64,000 nucleotides of DNA from Tanypteryx hageni (taxonomy: Eukaryota; Arthropoda; Insecta; Odonata; Petaluridae): positions 81,542,572 through 81,606,571 of the forward strand of contig CM054116.1 in assembly GCA_028673005.1 (NCBI GenBank), in the 5' to 3' direction. The notes under the pieces were generated by a model. That model was not told where the DNA came from and did no database searches. It saw only the letters and a program-made list of their open reading frames with translations. A program made the translations under genes and the position numbers. Every line of letters begins with the position of its first letter. The stretch's first letter is position 1. This document shows, piece after piece, positions 39,420-52,000 of this stretch.

Positions 39420-42400
39420 ATTCGAACCACTAGTTTCCCAAGAACTTCCCTGGGAAATGGCAGATGGACCAATCTCTCGAGAGAAATTCCGCCTATGGAC
39501 AAGGGACTGAAAATAAAGTACTGGAGGACGTAAGGGGGAGATAGAGAGAGGGGGGAGGTATAAGGGTTGGCGGGGATTCGGGAGAAAGGGAAAGAAGCAT
39601 GGGTTCTGAGAATGGCGAGAGCAAGAGGTCCGACTCCCCCCTCTCGCTCTGAGCTAAAATGAAAATAATAACACAAAGGGAGGAAGCTGAGCGGAGGGAC
39701 GAGCTTAAGGCAATAAAATAAAATGTAATTGGTAAGAGGAGCTTTATGGGAGGAATTTGAATTAGTTGCGGTGGTAAGAAGGTTATATAAGGGCGTAGGT
39801 AGGTCGAGGCGAGATGGGTAAAGAGTGGGGTTGGGTCAATGCAACGCTGGAGTTTAGAAGTTGGCCTCGTCAGATTAATCCTGATGAAGTTTTTGTAAGT
39901 TTTGTTCCAATCGCGTGAGGAGTTTTTTTATCGTGTGACGCCATTAAACTTTTTTATCTGACGCGTGAAATTGGTGGGTTAATTGTTAGATCAAAGTGAA
40001 AATTATATAACGGATTAGGTAAGAATTGTTTGGATTTTTTTCTAATTGTTTAAGAATATCATAGTTTATAATTCTGATAGAAATCTGTTTAATGAAAACA
40101 TCATTTTAGTAGCTATTCTAATATTATTACCGTAGTTGTATATTTTTAACAATTCTAGATAGTGACTATCATTTAATTAATATAATTTGTGCTGAAAAAC
40201 GGCCACTGTCTTTTTGTATGGGTAAAAATTAAGTTGATTACCGTAAGGAAAATTGTATCAAATAACGTCAGTTTAAGTTATTTCAACCCTCCTTTTTGCG
40301 GGATAGTTTTCAAAGCCCATTTAATTAGATAATTTCGGATATTTTGTTTGTAAGTTCGAATAATAAATATTACTACAAGATTCATTGCAATAAGTCAATT
40401 CATCAAACAAACTGCCAAAATTCGGACCGTGATCGATTGAGGGATCACGAAAGGGAGGCTGCGAGGAAGAAGAGGGGTCGTGAAAGTCATTAATTAAGGG
40501 AGGCCGCGAAGAAGAAACAATGAAGAAATCATAATTTCAATATTTAAGTTTTTCAAATTTGTTTTTTCAATTCATAAAATTTTATTTGAGGTGAAAGTAT
40601 TTTTTTACGTTTAGAGCCTTCTACGTTGATAATATTCAGAGCCATAGGCATGCGCGAAAAATTTGGACCTATGGAAGAGTTGAGGTTTCGCAATGAGTTG
40701 TTCCGCTTTAAATTGTTGTTTTTTGCAATTGCTACATTTTACAAATAATATCTTTTCATTCACAGAGCTTTATAAAATAATTGTCCAGATAAGATTTTGC
40801 GTACTCTCATATATGTTTTTTAAAGATAATTTTTTCTGCAGAAATCAGAATCCACTTCGTTAAAATATACGAATTTCTGCAATATTTTGTTTAAAATGTG
40901 TGAGCATTATGATTTTATCCGTTATTTTTGCCTTGCCATGACACTGAAAAAACTTCACCTCAACGAAAACCGTCACACTGACATTCAACGATTTTTATGA
41001 CCTTCCTCAAACTGAAGCGGAGGAGAGACAAAAAGAAATTGAATTGAGTTCGATTCGAGTAGTCCCCTTCTCTCTCAAGGTCAAGGCGTTCTTTTTTTCG
41101 ATTGCTATTTCTATTTGGATTTGTTGCACCTCCATTGCACTTCATGCACTTTGACACAACCGGGGCATGGGGTTACTCGTTCCACGTACCTTTTCATCCT
41201 CTCCCTTAAAAGATAGCTAGCCTTTTTCTTCGCTGGAGTTAACCTTGCTTTGAGTTCGGAAGATGGGGCGAACTAAGCCAATGGTCTATTGGCATGGGCG
41301 TTGGAAGATGGGGAATCGCGGAGAGGAGGTCTCTCGTTAAGAGAGTGCTGGAACTTCCTTTAAGCGTGGGCTGTAAAGAAAGTCAGGGGTCAGGGTTGAG
41401 AGGCGATCACGTCGACTAAGTAAAACAGCGATGGATTTAGATTGAGTGATACGAATCGTGGAAGGAGGGTTAAAAAGTGTCGATGAGGAAGTAGGTCGAG
41501 TAGGAACTCTATCCATTCGATGTTATATATTTCGATTCGGTAGTCTTGCCTCAAATTTCTTTAATGCACTGCTTTTATCTTTTACGTTTCTTTTCGAATT
41601 TTTTAAATATTTTCCTAGCGAATTTGAATTTTTTTCAATTTCAGGCTATCTTTCAAAAATACATCCACTGTTTTTTATTTTATCTTTAAAAATAAAGACT
41701 TATTAGTAACGAATTTAATGCACAAAATATTTTAGGTAACTCAAAATCGTCTTGCTGTATTTATTTCAAGATATAATAAATTTTAAAACATTTCATTTTA
41801 CAATTTCTATATATTTTAAGCTTATTAATTGAATTGAGTTCCAACTTTTAAATGCGGCAGAAAATCATTTTGATTGTGGCTGAATGTCTGCGGTTAAAAC
41901 GAATGAGAGCATGTCTAAAAAATTAACTTCAAGTACTTCTATAATGAATGTTTCAACTATTAATTACTTGCAGGAATATTTTAGTATCACTTACCGCTCA
42001 ATATTTTGAGTTATCTACTTATTGTATTCAAGAGAGATAAGGTTACATATTTACTCAATAGCTCTATTTAGTTTTATTTTCTAATAAAAATCTTAAGTAG
42101 ATTATTTTATGAACTTTCCGAAAAATGCATTGCTCCCATAGATATTATTTAAGTTCAAAAACGTAGATAATAATTTCTTTTAATTTTCATACTGTTTGAG
42201 AAATGTTACAAATTTAACCGTGTCATCTGCAATGCTTTATTATATTTTTTCCTGTTAGCCATTATTAAGTATGAATCGTCTTTTGACGTTTGCAATACAA
42301 ACCAATGTCCACGTATAGCGGAACGGTATTTATTGTAAATTAAATAGAATTTTAACTTGCCGTTCACCTTTGTAATTTTAAAATTTGGCTTTATAAATAA

Positions 42401-43742
42401 TGTGCTTAAAAATATATTTGTAAAGGATTAAATTTGACAGATTTTTCATACTGAAAAATTTCATGTTAAACAATAATTATTTCTTTAATGCACATCATTA
42501 GTAGTTCTTTTACAAGGATTATCTTTTTTGTCCTATTTTTACGACCTGCTGATTCCCTCTTGCCTACGCGCATTGGGTATCAAAGAGGTAGTATGAATAG
42601 CTGGTCAGTTTCAAAAGTTTATAAATAAAGGTGATTTCCTATCTTGTGTTCTAACATAGATTCTAAATAGCATTTTTAAACCTATTTACTCATTGGATTG
42701 GTTTACTGACCATTATATTTAAACCTTTCATTATCTAAGTACAACGGGCTACAACTCCTTTAATCTATTTTCACATTCACGACGAAATAGTGAAGTAAAG
42801 TTGGTGCTAGAATTAGCTCGCTCTCAGCGAAGTGCGCAGTTGCGCGCATGGCTTCACGCCCTTCTCTTATACGGCGTCATCTATTCAAGAATTTCTTTTC
42901 GCATGAAGTGAATCGGTCTAGCAAAGGATTATTAATCGAAGCATATTCCTAATATTCCCTCTCGAAGAAAAAGTAGCAGAATTAACTATTTAAAATATGG
43001 ATAGCCATTCTTCCTTTATCAATAGTTTATATTGATTAAACTTTCCACTTGATAAAATTTAATAAAGATCTACAAACATTCAAGTTTTGAAAGCATTATT
43101 ACTTTTTGAAAAGTGCCAATATAATCCATCAATGCCAAGTAGGCTCTAACATATAAATTTCAAATAAAGTCACTAGGTAAGTTATTATTCTTAATCTATT
43201 CCTATAAATTCATTCTAAAATTAGAGAGCTAAGCCTAGGGATACTTTTCTGTCAGTATATCTAATTGATAATTTAAATAGATAAATATTAGTTTTGCAAT
43301 GGATATCGATATCTCCCTCTTTAACTTTCTGTCTTTATAATTTAAATCTTTATCACATGTTTAAAGTTGCCAGCCCTAATGGTATATTAGGTTCAAGGCA
43401 GCTCTAAAGTTTTGGTTTTGTATTGGAAAAAATTATTGATTATCCTAATTGTTTTCTTGTAAGATTAATTTTTTTCCGTAAGTTGCTCAATAAAATTAAG
43501 AAAATCAATTTTAGTGTGCGACCGATCAACACTAAAGCTTATTACCACACACATGGTAGGAACCTTTGCTTACAGAATTGAAAGCTAAAGCGACTTTACA
43601 CAGTTGTCAGTAAGATTCTTTGTCTTTCAATTAATTATCTCCTATAGAAAGCATTAAAAACTTCCTTTTTATGCGAAATTTAATATTATCAAGAAAGCCA
43701 TTCGCGCATTTTCTTATATTCGAGCCAATTGTGTATTCTAAC
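39420..43742. other. AT-rich DNA, no recognised feature
   Basis: About 4.3 kb. Two similar GGGAGGCTGCGAGGAAGAA-like blocks lie about 40 bp apart near 40455-40515. No gene or transposon border seen. Confidence 0.45.
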
Positions 43743-43750
43743 AATTAAAG

Positions 43751-43987
43751 TACTATTTTTCAAAGTACGGTCGCAGATCTCATGAGGAAAATCTGTTCCA
43801 ACGTATAATCAGCTGAAATACATCAAAAATGGCGGAGAGCGAAATGCTTATAGATATTAGATAAAACAAATCTTTTAGTACGTATTAATTTTTATTGGGT
43901 GGTAATGAAAATGTAAGTCAGAACATATTTTACTTCATATTGCCTTCCCTTCGACTGTGTCGCGATACAAAAAGTTTGAAAACTCTG
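43751..43987. mobile_element. hAT-like MITE, family X copy 1 (237 bp)
   Basis: Starts TACTATTTTTCAAAGTACGG and ends AAAGTTTGAAAACTCTG, an imperfect inverted terminus. The flanks AATTAAAG and ATTTAAAA match at 6 of 8 positions, fitting an old 8-bp target duplication. Subterminal sequence matches the copy at 47951-48193. Confidence 0.65.
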
Positions 43988-43995
43988 ATTTAAAA

Positions 43996-45004
43996 TTGGA
44001 GTTTTTTTAATTTTATTAAGTGTCATTTGTGCGGAAACGGTAAAAGAGTGTTCAATTGCTTATTTTTTCCAGGATCACCTCTAATAACTTGGTCTTTGAC
44101 GTCTTTCAAAGCATTCAGAATGACAATCTTTACCCTTTGCGAGTTTTTATTTTTTTAATGCGCTTATGTTTTCGCTCTCTCTCTTTTTCTGTCCGTCTGT
44201 CCAATCAATCAAATTAAAACTGCAAGTAAATGGCAAAATATATAAGACTGAAATTTGAAAAGTGTATGTGATCTATGATGCTATTTATTACGCTTCTAAA
44301 TAATTATTTTGGAGAAATCGGCAAGTGGCAAATGGTGCCTTCAAAATTTTCAAATTAAGATTCTGAGTAAATGGTTATAGATAGAAAGTTCAAATTATTT
44401 AATGAATTATTGGATAAATTACTTTATGACATATAATAATATTACTAAACTTATAAAGAATTTTAGCTCTACAATTCTAAATAAAGTTCAGTATTTTCAT
44501 ATTGCGTCAGAAAATGAAGATTCCATTTTTTTCATTAATTATTTAGTTAATCCTAATTTTGATATGAAAGTTAATTAGTTTCGGAAAATATTTTCATATG
44601 ATATTAGTATCGGTAAATATTTTAATATGATATTACCGTCGGTAAATATTTTAATATATTTATTGCATATATAAGAATATATGTTATGGAGCGTTATTAA
44701 AAACGTCTGTTTAAATATTTTAAAAGCTAGCGTTTTGAAACGCATCCTTTAATTTTCACGTATTTTAGGGAGATAATCGTTTTTTATGTTGAGAGTATCT
44801 GGACATTTATTAAATTGATATATATACTGAATACTCAGCCATAATATTTACGTATTTTTGTACCTCAATTTTGGAGACAATTATAATTAAACTTAAATAT
44901 ACTCTGAGGCGGCCCTAGAAATGTAAATTCCTCCGTCTTCTCTCGGCTGAAAATTTTCTTTCGACTGAAAATTCATACGCAGTAATTAAAAAATTAGTAT
45001 TTTA
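43996..45004. other. AT-rich DNA, no recognised feature
   Basis: Includes three GGTAAATATTTTAATATG-like short repeats near 44585-44660. Nothing else assignable. Confidence 0.45.
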
Positions 45005-45300
45005 TGTCATCGTCATCATCATAGGTGCTCTGCCCGTAGACAGCTCCGTGATAATTCTTGGTTAAACCTGGTTCTCCACATACTCCTATTTTCCGCAGTC
45101 TTCTTCATGTCTTTATAGTTCTCTTTTCCTTTCAAATCGTCTATCAGCTGAAACCTCTTCCTACCACTTCGTCATTTTCCTTCCTGTTTTCTTTCTAACA
45201 CGTCTTTAATCATGCTCTATCTCCTAAGCTAATGTCTAGTTCGCCTTCCTCTGTATAATCATTCGCTTCTCACCTATTTTTCTTAGTATTTCCTCGTTTT
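45005..45300 (-). mobile_element. LINE 3' end remnant (non-LTR retrotransposon, RTE/I-like)
   Basis: Read on the minus strand it gives the familiar C-terminal stretch of non-LTR reverse transcriptase ORFs: a Lys/Gly/Arg-rich GRKRFQLIDDLKGKENYK followed by an ENRSMWR-type motif, after about 30 decayed codons. It ends in a (TGATGA)-rich tail at 45008-45024, typical of RTE-type 3' ends. Stops and frame breaks show it is dead and 5'-truncated. Confidence 0.7.
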
Positions 45301-45318
45301 TCATCTTATCTGCCAAAA

Positions 45319-45387
45319 TATTGTGTGTGTGTGTGTATATATATATATATTTATATTTATATATATAAATATAAATAGTGTGAGGGA
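45319..45387. repeat. GT/TA microsatellite with a TA-rich palindrome
   Basis: A (GT)n run and a (TA)n run are followed by TATTTATATTTATATATATA and its near reverse complement. Confidence 0.8.
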
Positions 45388-45540
45388 AAAGTTATAAGTA
45401 GGATATGAAGGAGATCCAATGAACAGTTACTGTCAAACAACAGTCATTGGATAAAGACTAGAGACGATTTCGGACGCAGACCTTCATCAGAGATAATATT
45501 TACATCTTAAATTTTTCCACGAAAAAAATCTCCACCCTTT
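45388..45540 (-). mobile_element. Possible Penelope-like element terminus with hammerhead-like core
   Basis: On the minus strand, CTGATGA (45490 to 45484) is followed after 12 nt by GAAA (45471 to 45468), then GTCTCTAGTCTTTATCCAATG. This order and the flanking words recur at the ends of Penelope-like elements in arthropods, some of which carry hammerhead ribozymes (known). Stem II pairs poorly here, so the ribozyme is probably decayed. No reverse transcriptase remains. Confidence 0.4.
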
Positions 45541-45590
45541 TCCTGAAGGTAACGAAAGCGCATTTGACCAACATTCCCAGTTTTCGGCAG

Positions 45591-46170
45591 CGAAAACTTG
45601 TCGGGACGGGACCCAGTTCCGTCACCCCATTCCGAATCCGTCTACTCCAACAGGTGACTCCGAGCTATAAGGAACGCCCAATGGCCACCGGGCCGCCTAC
45701 TTCCTCCGAGCTTCGGACTTGTCTCTGCGGGACGGTCATCAGCGGTAGGAAAGCCACCGCCCCCACACCCTCCGTCGCCGCCTCCGGATCCGCACCCACA
45801 CCTTCCTCCGGATCGAACGTGTCCAGCCAGAAATGCAGGATCTGCCGGACGAAGCCCAAGTTCTTAAGGGGTCAGAGGTCTTTAGACCTAACGTCGACCA
45901 GCTCTTCACCCCTCGCGAGCAAAAGGCCCGAACCGGCATCCAGCGTCACAAACGTGTCAGACACGTCCCCCGCGAACCCTTCGCCATCTCAAGAAGACTC
46001 GGCATCGGCCACTTCTTCTAACGCGACCGGTGGTCAGCACACTCCCACGTCCTCCCATTCGAGGCAGATATCGCAGCAGCCGCAGAGGCCGGCTCCCACC
46101 CTGAGGGAGAGGCGGAGGGCGAGGAGCGCAGAGAGGTACGACGGACTGAGGATCAACAGAGGGGAGAGAG
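45591..46170 (+). CDS. Coding exon A of the PPxY/CaaX gene
   Basis: Open for the whole length, with codon use unlike the surrounding AT-rich DNA. The donor GAGAG|gtgagt at 46171 is strong. The acceptor is uncertain: the chosen one follows ttttcggcag, and a second candidate follows tctactccaacag at 45652. The ATG at 45681 has G at +4 but C at -3, a weak context. The exon encodes CxC and CxxC pairs, then a Ser/Thr/Pro-rich low-complexity region and a basic patch (TLRERRRARSAERYDG). The frame reads only about ten codons past the donor before a stop, so intron retention would truncate the protein. It ends in phase 1. Confidence 0.75.
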
Positions 46171-48932
46171 GTGAGTGGAGATTACTCCCATATAGGCTTT
46201 AAGCGCGTGAATGTTTTCAAGTAGAATCAAATACTGCATCCCCTTCAGCTTCCGGCGAGTCATTACGATTCCTCATATCTAAGACCCAATGAATGCGTTT
46301 ATGATTTTAATCGAGTTTTGTTACAGTCAAATAGAGAGTCAGCGAGCTCGTCTCATGGCTGACTGCAAATTCAAGGATAAACACTCAAGTTTCAAAAATT
46401 GAAAAAATAAGTAATTATCTTAGGCATCACTGATAGCTATAACATGGTTATGAAGAATTTATCACCTGATGATGTTGCTCTGCAACGAAACCTTGGTCTT
46501 GTGAAATATAGGTATGCGGAATTTACGTTTTTTACTTTCATTGTCATGAAGCCGTTCCGCCAAATTACTCCAGAAACTGTTATATTTATGGTTATAAAGA
46601 ATAGTAAGCTCGTTATGGCTATTGGAGTTACCCAAGATAAATACTTTTCTCAATTTTTAATACATAAATGCTTATTTTTTAATTCCTAACTGTGCTTATA
46701 ATTTCACACTCTATTACTATATTCTGGTTCGAAAAATAATTTTAATAGTATTAAACCCATTCCTCCCTCTGCACCATGCATTGGTTCCTCGAAAATACCG
46801 AGTAAAGCGGTATCGTGAAAAGTGAGGTAAGTTTCTCCATAGAAATACATTAGGCTACATTTCAGCGCCGTCTTGAGCTTAATAATCAACTTTTTGTTTA
46901 CATTGTATTCATATTCACTTCTTTTATGCTTTAGCTAGAATCTATGAGCCGATCTGAAACATGTTTATGCCTTTTAATTCTGGGAGACCGTTTTTAAAAC
47001 CGTGCGAAGGCGAAATCGATTGCCGCTAAATCGCAAAAGACTAAAGCGAAACCTTTCAATTCGAGGGGTTTTTGTAATCTTCTTTGTCACAGGATTAAAT
47101 AAAAACGAAATAAAATTCAACGGAATGGTTCGTTCATTGTCTCGTTATACACATTGAGTTGTATATGATGCCTAAATTTTTATTGCGATTGTCACTGATT
47201 CCGAACTTAACTCCTATATCTTTCTGTCTGCTTTATGAAAAACGAGTGATCTGATTTCTTCATTACATTAGCTCGCTAAGTTAAGTTCTTCGTCGAGAGT
47301 AATCTAACAGTTTAGCTGCCGGAAATTCTAAACTGGTATGTGGAAGTAGCGTAGTTTGCTGTCCCCACCCTCTCAGTTAAAGGAACTAAGATTCTTATCG
47401 CCATTAAGCTAATCGTGATGTACTCAGTTTTATTAACCATTACCCTATAACGACTGTTGAACGATAACCTTTCGGTTTGTTTTTGTTTCGTAGGTGTATT
47501 ACTGACTGAAAGTAATGAACGCTTAAAGAAAGAAAAGTTTAGAAGTTCCATTATATAAAATCCTTGTAAAGAACAATTACAGATTTTCGCTAGTAAATTC
47601 AACATTTATTCATAATTCTATGAAGTATTTGGAATTAAAAAAGTGGTCGGTTCCTACGTAATTATGGGTATGTCAAGATTAAAGGATCAAAATGTGTTTT
47701 GACTTGGAAGAAAATACAATCAAAGAAAAGGCATTGCTTTGCAACCTTTGTATTGACGAGTGGATTAAATCTTTAGAACGGTTAATTTCTCTTCCACTGG
47801 GTCGATATATGAGGAAAATCTGGGAAAAGGCACCGTTGTTTGAATTCGCAGCCAAGAGAAAAATGTGCGTTAATTATATTATCAACATTTATTTGAACTG
47901 TTTCAATTAAAGCTCCTTTGGAAATTCAGACGGGGTTGAGCAACGTAAGTCAGTATTTTTCGAAGTACGGGTCACGACCCAGAGCTAGGTCGGAGAACCC
48001 ATGAGAAAAATGTGTATAACCACCTAAACTACATCTAAAAATCAGGGGACGGAAACGGTCTCATTAGATAAATGCAAATCTCCTTATATCTCTTATTTTC
48101 TATAACTAGTTAACAAAAACTCAAGTAAGAAATTTTTCTTCATATTGCTATACCCTCCACTGGCCCGCGAGACAAAAAATTTGAAAAATATTGTCGTTAG
48201 GTGTGTGTATCTTAATGATTCGTCAGAAAGATAATTTATTCTTAGGAATAAATTAAAAATTCATTGGAAAATTTACTGAATTTCTTCTGCTTAATTTAAA
48301 TATTTCAATAAAATTTTTCAATCAGAGGATTTTATAAGAATTGAATGGTAATCGGTCGAACGTCTATTTTCTCAATAGTTTGACAAAATATTTATGTTAA
48401 CATCAAAATACATTGCCGAAAGGGCTGATTTACATATCATGACATCAAAACTACTGTTAATTTTCAACTAATATTGATTAAAAGTTTTTAAATGATATAA
48501 ATTCGAGCCAATGGTTAATAATTAAGTAGTTTGATAATATAGTCATTAAAATTTTCTGCGCGAGTCTGGTCAAATTGATTTGGAAGCGAAACTAATATTT
48601 GCTTTCAAAATAAATTTAATTCACTTGATGTTTTACGAGCGAAGGGGAATGATTACGGCGATGTTTCGCGTAGATAAATTTGATAGCTCAAAATTCATAA
48701 ATTGCTAGGAAAATCCGATGCGCATTTCGTCTAAAAATCAGACTCAGTCAGTAGCACTCCACAAACTGTTCTTTTTAGAATATCTATATTAAATATAGCT
48801 GTGAGTCAATGAAGGCATCTTTGTCGCGGAAATGCCCATATGGTTTGTCCAACATTATTTTAATATTTCTGCTACCGAATTTACCATTGTGCCAGCTCAA
48901 TAATTCTTCTTTTGTGCTATCCATACACACAC

Positions 48933-49013
<81 letters not shown>

Positions 49014-52000
49014 GAATCTAGTTATGTTTCTAAAGAGAAAAAGATACCATTTCCTTTTCCTCCCACTAAAAAAATACGAAAGCAAAGAAGTACAAAGAGA
49101 ATAGTTTTTAAATGAAGAAATCTTTTATTTACATGAATAATATATAACTTTAAGACTCCTAAGTTGGTAGATATAATTGCGTAATATATTTTTATATGGT
49201 TTCATAATAATTACCATATCTTTCCTTGCACATAAATTCGGTGTCGTAACTTGGATATGGCGAAGGTGACATTTGCCATAGGCGCCGCTTGCAAAAGGGG
49301 CCAATCGATCCCGCAAAAAAAATGTAAAAATTGATTTTTCCACAAATACGTATTAATTTAATACTCGAATGTTAAGCTATTTTTAATAAAAACTAATATT
49401 CCCTATTAAAAAAGCAAAAATCATATTCTACTTAAACGAGAGGTTTCCTTAAAATTTTGCCATAGGCGCCATATCTCCCAGGTACGCCTCTGCATAAATT
49501 CACGCATGTAATAATTTACCATGCCTGTTTCAGTACCCCATCGACGGCGATTCCTGCTTTTAGCCAAGTAAGTGTGTGTAATTCATATTTTCAATTGTTG
49601 AAATTACAGCATATGCTGTTTACTGATCAGTAATGATGATTTTTCTTGGTAGCACGTTGTTTTTCATTGTGGAAATCATAATTGCAGCACCGCGATCCTC
49701 CACCGAAAATATAAAACACTCTTTCGTTTCTTTACACACACCTTCTAAAACCCATCGTTGTCTAACTTGTAGATCCACGTTTCCTTTTCTCAAAATTGTA
49801 ACCTACCCCCCCCCCCCCCAACCCAATCCGAAGGAGGAAAAAGTATCTAACAGTATCGAGAAAAATAAAATAATCGATATCGAATCTGAATTGTGTATTT
49901 CTACTGCCTATTGCGACCATCGTCTGATTCGTTGATGAGATATCATGTACGGATGGTAAAATTTTGCGATTTATTAACATTTATAATTAAATTTCGATTA
50001 AGCTGGCATTTAAAATGTTTACATTTAGTAATTAAAATATTTTTGTTTTAGGGACGTCAGCAATTCCACGCCAAACCTCTGTCCAGCCAATTTCCGGGAC
50101 CAATCCCAGTAGCGGTGGAAGTAGCGTCATTCGCCGGCCAGATCAACCCCCAGAATATTCTTCGACCGAGCCTCTTTCTTTGCCGCTGCTCAATTCATAC
50201 CACGACATACCGCCGCCAGCACATTCTCCACCTCCATCCTATGAAGCTGCCATGAACAAGGTTTGTGTATCCAGTCGCAAGGTTTTTTGGGTAACACTGT
50301 CGTCGCTATGCATTCGTGTTCACTTAACAAAGGGTAAAAATAGGCGCCAAGATACGATAATGGCAAAAATAAAGTACAAATAACAATAAATTATTGTAAG
50401 GTCTTTCGTTATCAACATTTGGTTGGGCCCAAATATACTCATCCACCTGACAAAATAGGATATTAAAATTGAGTCGGCTTTTTTGACAAATTTTTCCATC
50501 GGTTAAGATAATTATTGCAACCGAAATATGTTTTATGGCACTCATGTTAAATACTTTACTTTTGTCTTCAGTTGAACTTATTGACTTAAGTGAACCAGTA
50601 ATAAATCATATTACTTATATGAACGCAAGGACGTGCAGTATAGGTTTCAGTTTGAATTATTCAAAGATAACTTATTAATAATAAGTTTCAACACAAAACA
50701 TACCTTATTCGAGAAAGAGATCTCATCAGATGAAACAAATTATCTATGAGAAATAGTGTAAGAAACATTGTAGTATTCGTGTAAGAATTTTTATACTAGT
50801 TTTGCTATTTCGTGAAGGTAAAATCATGGAAAATAAAGACAGCTAAAAAGGAAGCAAATAAATTAAATTACATTCAATTGCATTAAAGATGAATAATATG
50901 GAAGACATTATGGCTAAAAAAGGAAAATTATTTCCATGTGTAATGCTAGATGAATATATTCTCTTAGGAGAGCGAGAGAGAGATAGAGGGAATGAAAAAA
51001 GTGCTATAACATTGGCAAAGCGCTGAAACGAAAAATATTACTGGAATGAAATTAAGTGTTTTGTCTGTAAAGGTTCTAAATCATAACAACAGAGACGGTT
51101 GAAAGAATAACCGAAGTATTTATAATGATTTTAACGAATTGGATTCGAAATCAGATTGATTCTGTTATAATCGAATAGATTTTGCAGCAAATATAACGGC
51201 GAATCGCATGTAAATCGTCTCAGATCTTATTGGAAGCATCTCACTATGTATTTTGTAATCACATGTGCAAAAAATTATACGTTTAATGTGATAATATACA
51301 AAGTAGAGACTTCATACGGACGTCAGATAGACAATCTATGATAAATCGATACCATACGCCCTATCGCAAGAAGACGCACGAGCACTTACGACTGAAATGG
51401 GCGTGAGACGGGGATACGGATCCCGCGAAATAGTATTAAGTGTATTAAATTGAGCTACAGTGTAACCTCGGCAATCCGAACCCGCATTAATCCGAACTCC
51501 CAATAATCCGAGCAGGTTTCCGTCCGCTCATATATGGGAGGCGCGCGCAGCTTCTGTTATATCCCGTTCGCACTGTTGGAAGTTCGTTTTTGTGTTGTTT
51601 GTTGACCTTTAAATACTTGATCGTTATCAGAAGAATCTTGGTAAGTTAAAAGCTATGTGTAGGGCTACGCTACATGTACAAGATATCGTTAAATAAGGCA
51701 CCGTCCCTTCAAGACAAAACGAAAATCCTGCGAAGACTTGCAAGCGTAGAAAACGCATATAAGTTGGCTAAGGAATTGAACGTCGGCAAATCGATATTAA
51801 GAAATTTAAGAGATAAAACAGCGAAGATTCTTGAATTCGTCCCAACTGCCGAGAAAGGTCCTGGCAAACGCAAAGCATTAAAATCAAGTTTAAGATGCTG
51901 CTTTAAAAACTGCTTTCTACTCCTGGTTCCTTCAAAAAAGAACACACCTTTAATGGGGAAATTTTATGTGAGAAAGTCAATTTCTTTTACTCCCAAAATA

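Larger units (their letters stand above)
46171..50051 (+). other. Intron A-B of the PPxY/CaaX gene
   Basis: 3881 bp, gtgagt...ttttag. Apart from the repeats listed separately (47951, 48927 and 49239), it is AT-rich without recognised features. Short frames at 46444, 47312 (minus) and 47692 match nothing I know. Confidence 0.7.

Noticed and set aside
38858..39676. 272-codon minus-strand frame, the longest in the window
   Set aside because: Its composition follows the pyrimidine and TG-repeat tracts, and overlapping open frames occur in several phases and on both strands.
45564..45566. Start of the PPxY/CaaX protein at this TTG
   Set aside because: TTG is not a normal nuclear start codon in animals, and the position lies before the likely splice acceptor.
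46171..46202. Exon A reading on to the in-frame stop as a single-exon gene
   Set aside because: The strong GAGAG|gtgagt donor and the phase match to exon B, with its PPxY motifs, favour splicing.
48897..49115. Frames reading YIYIYI on both strands
   Set aside because: Translation of the (TA)n microsatellite.
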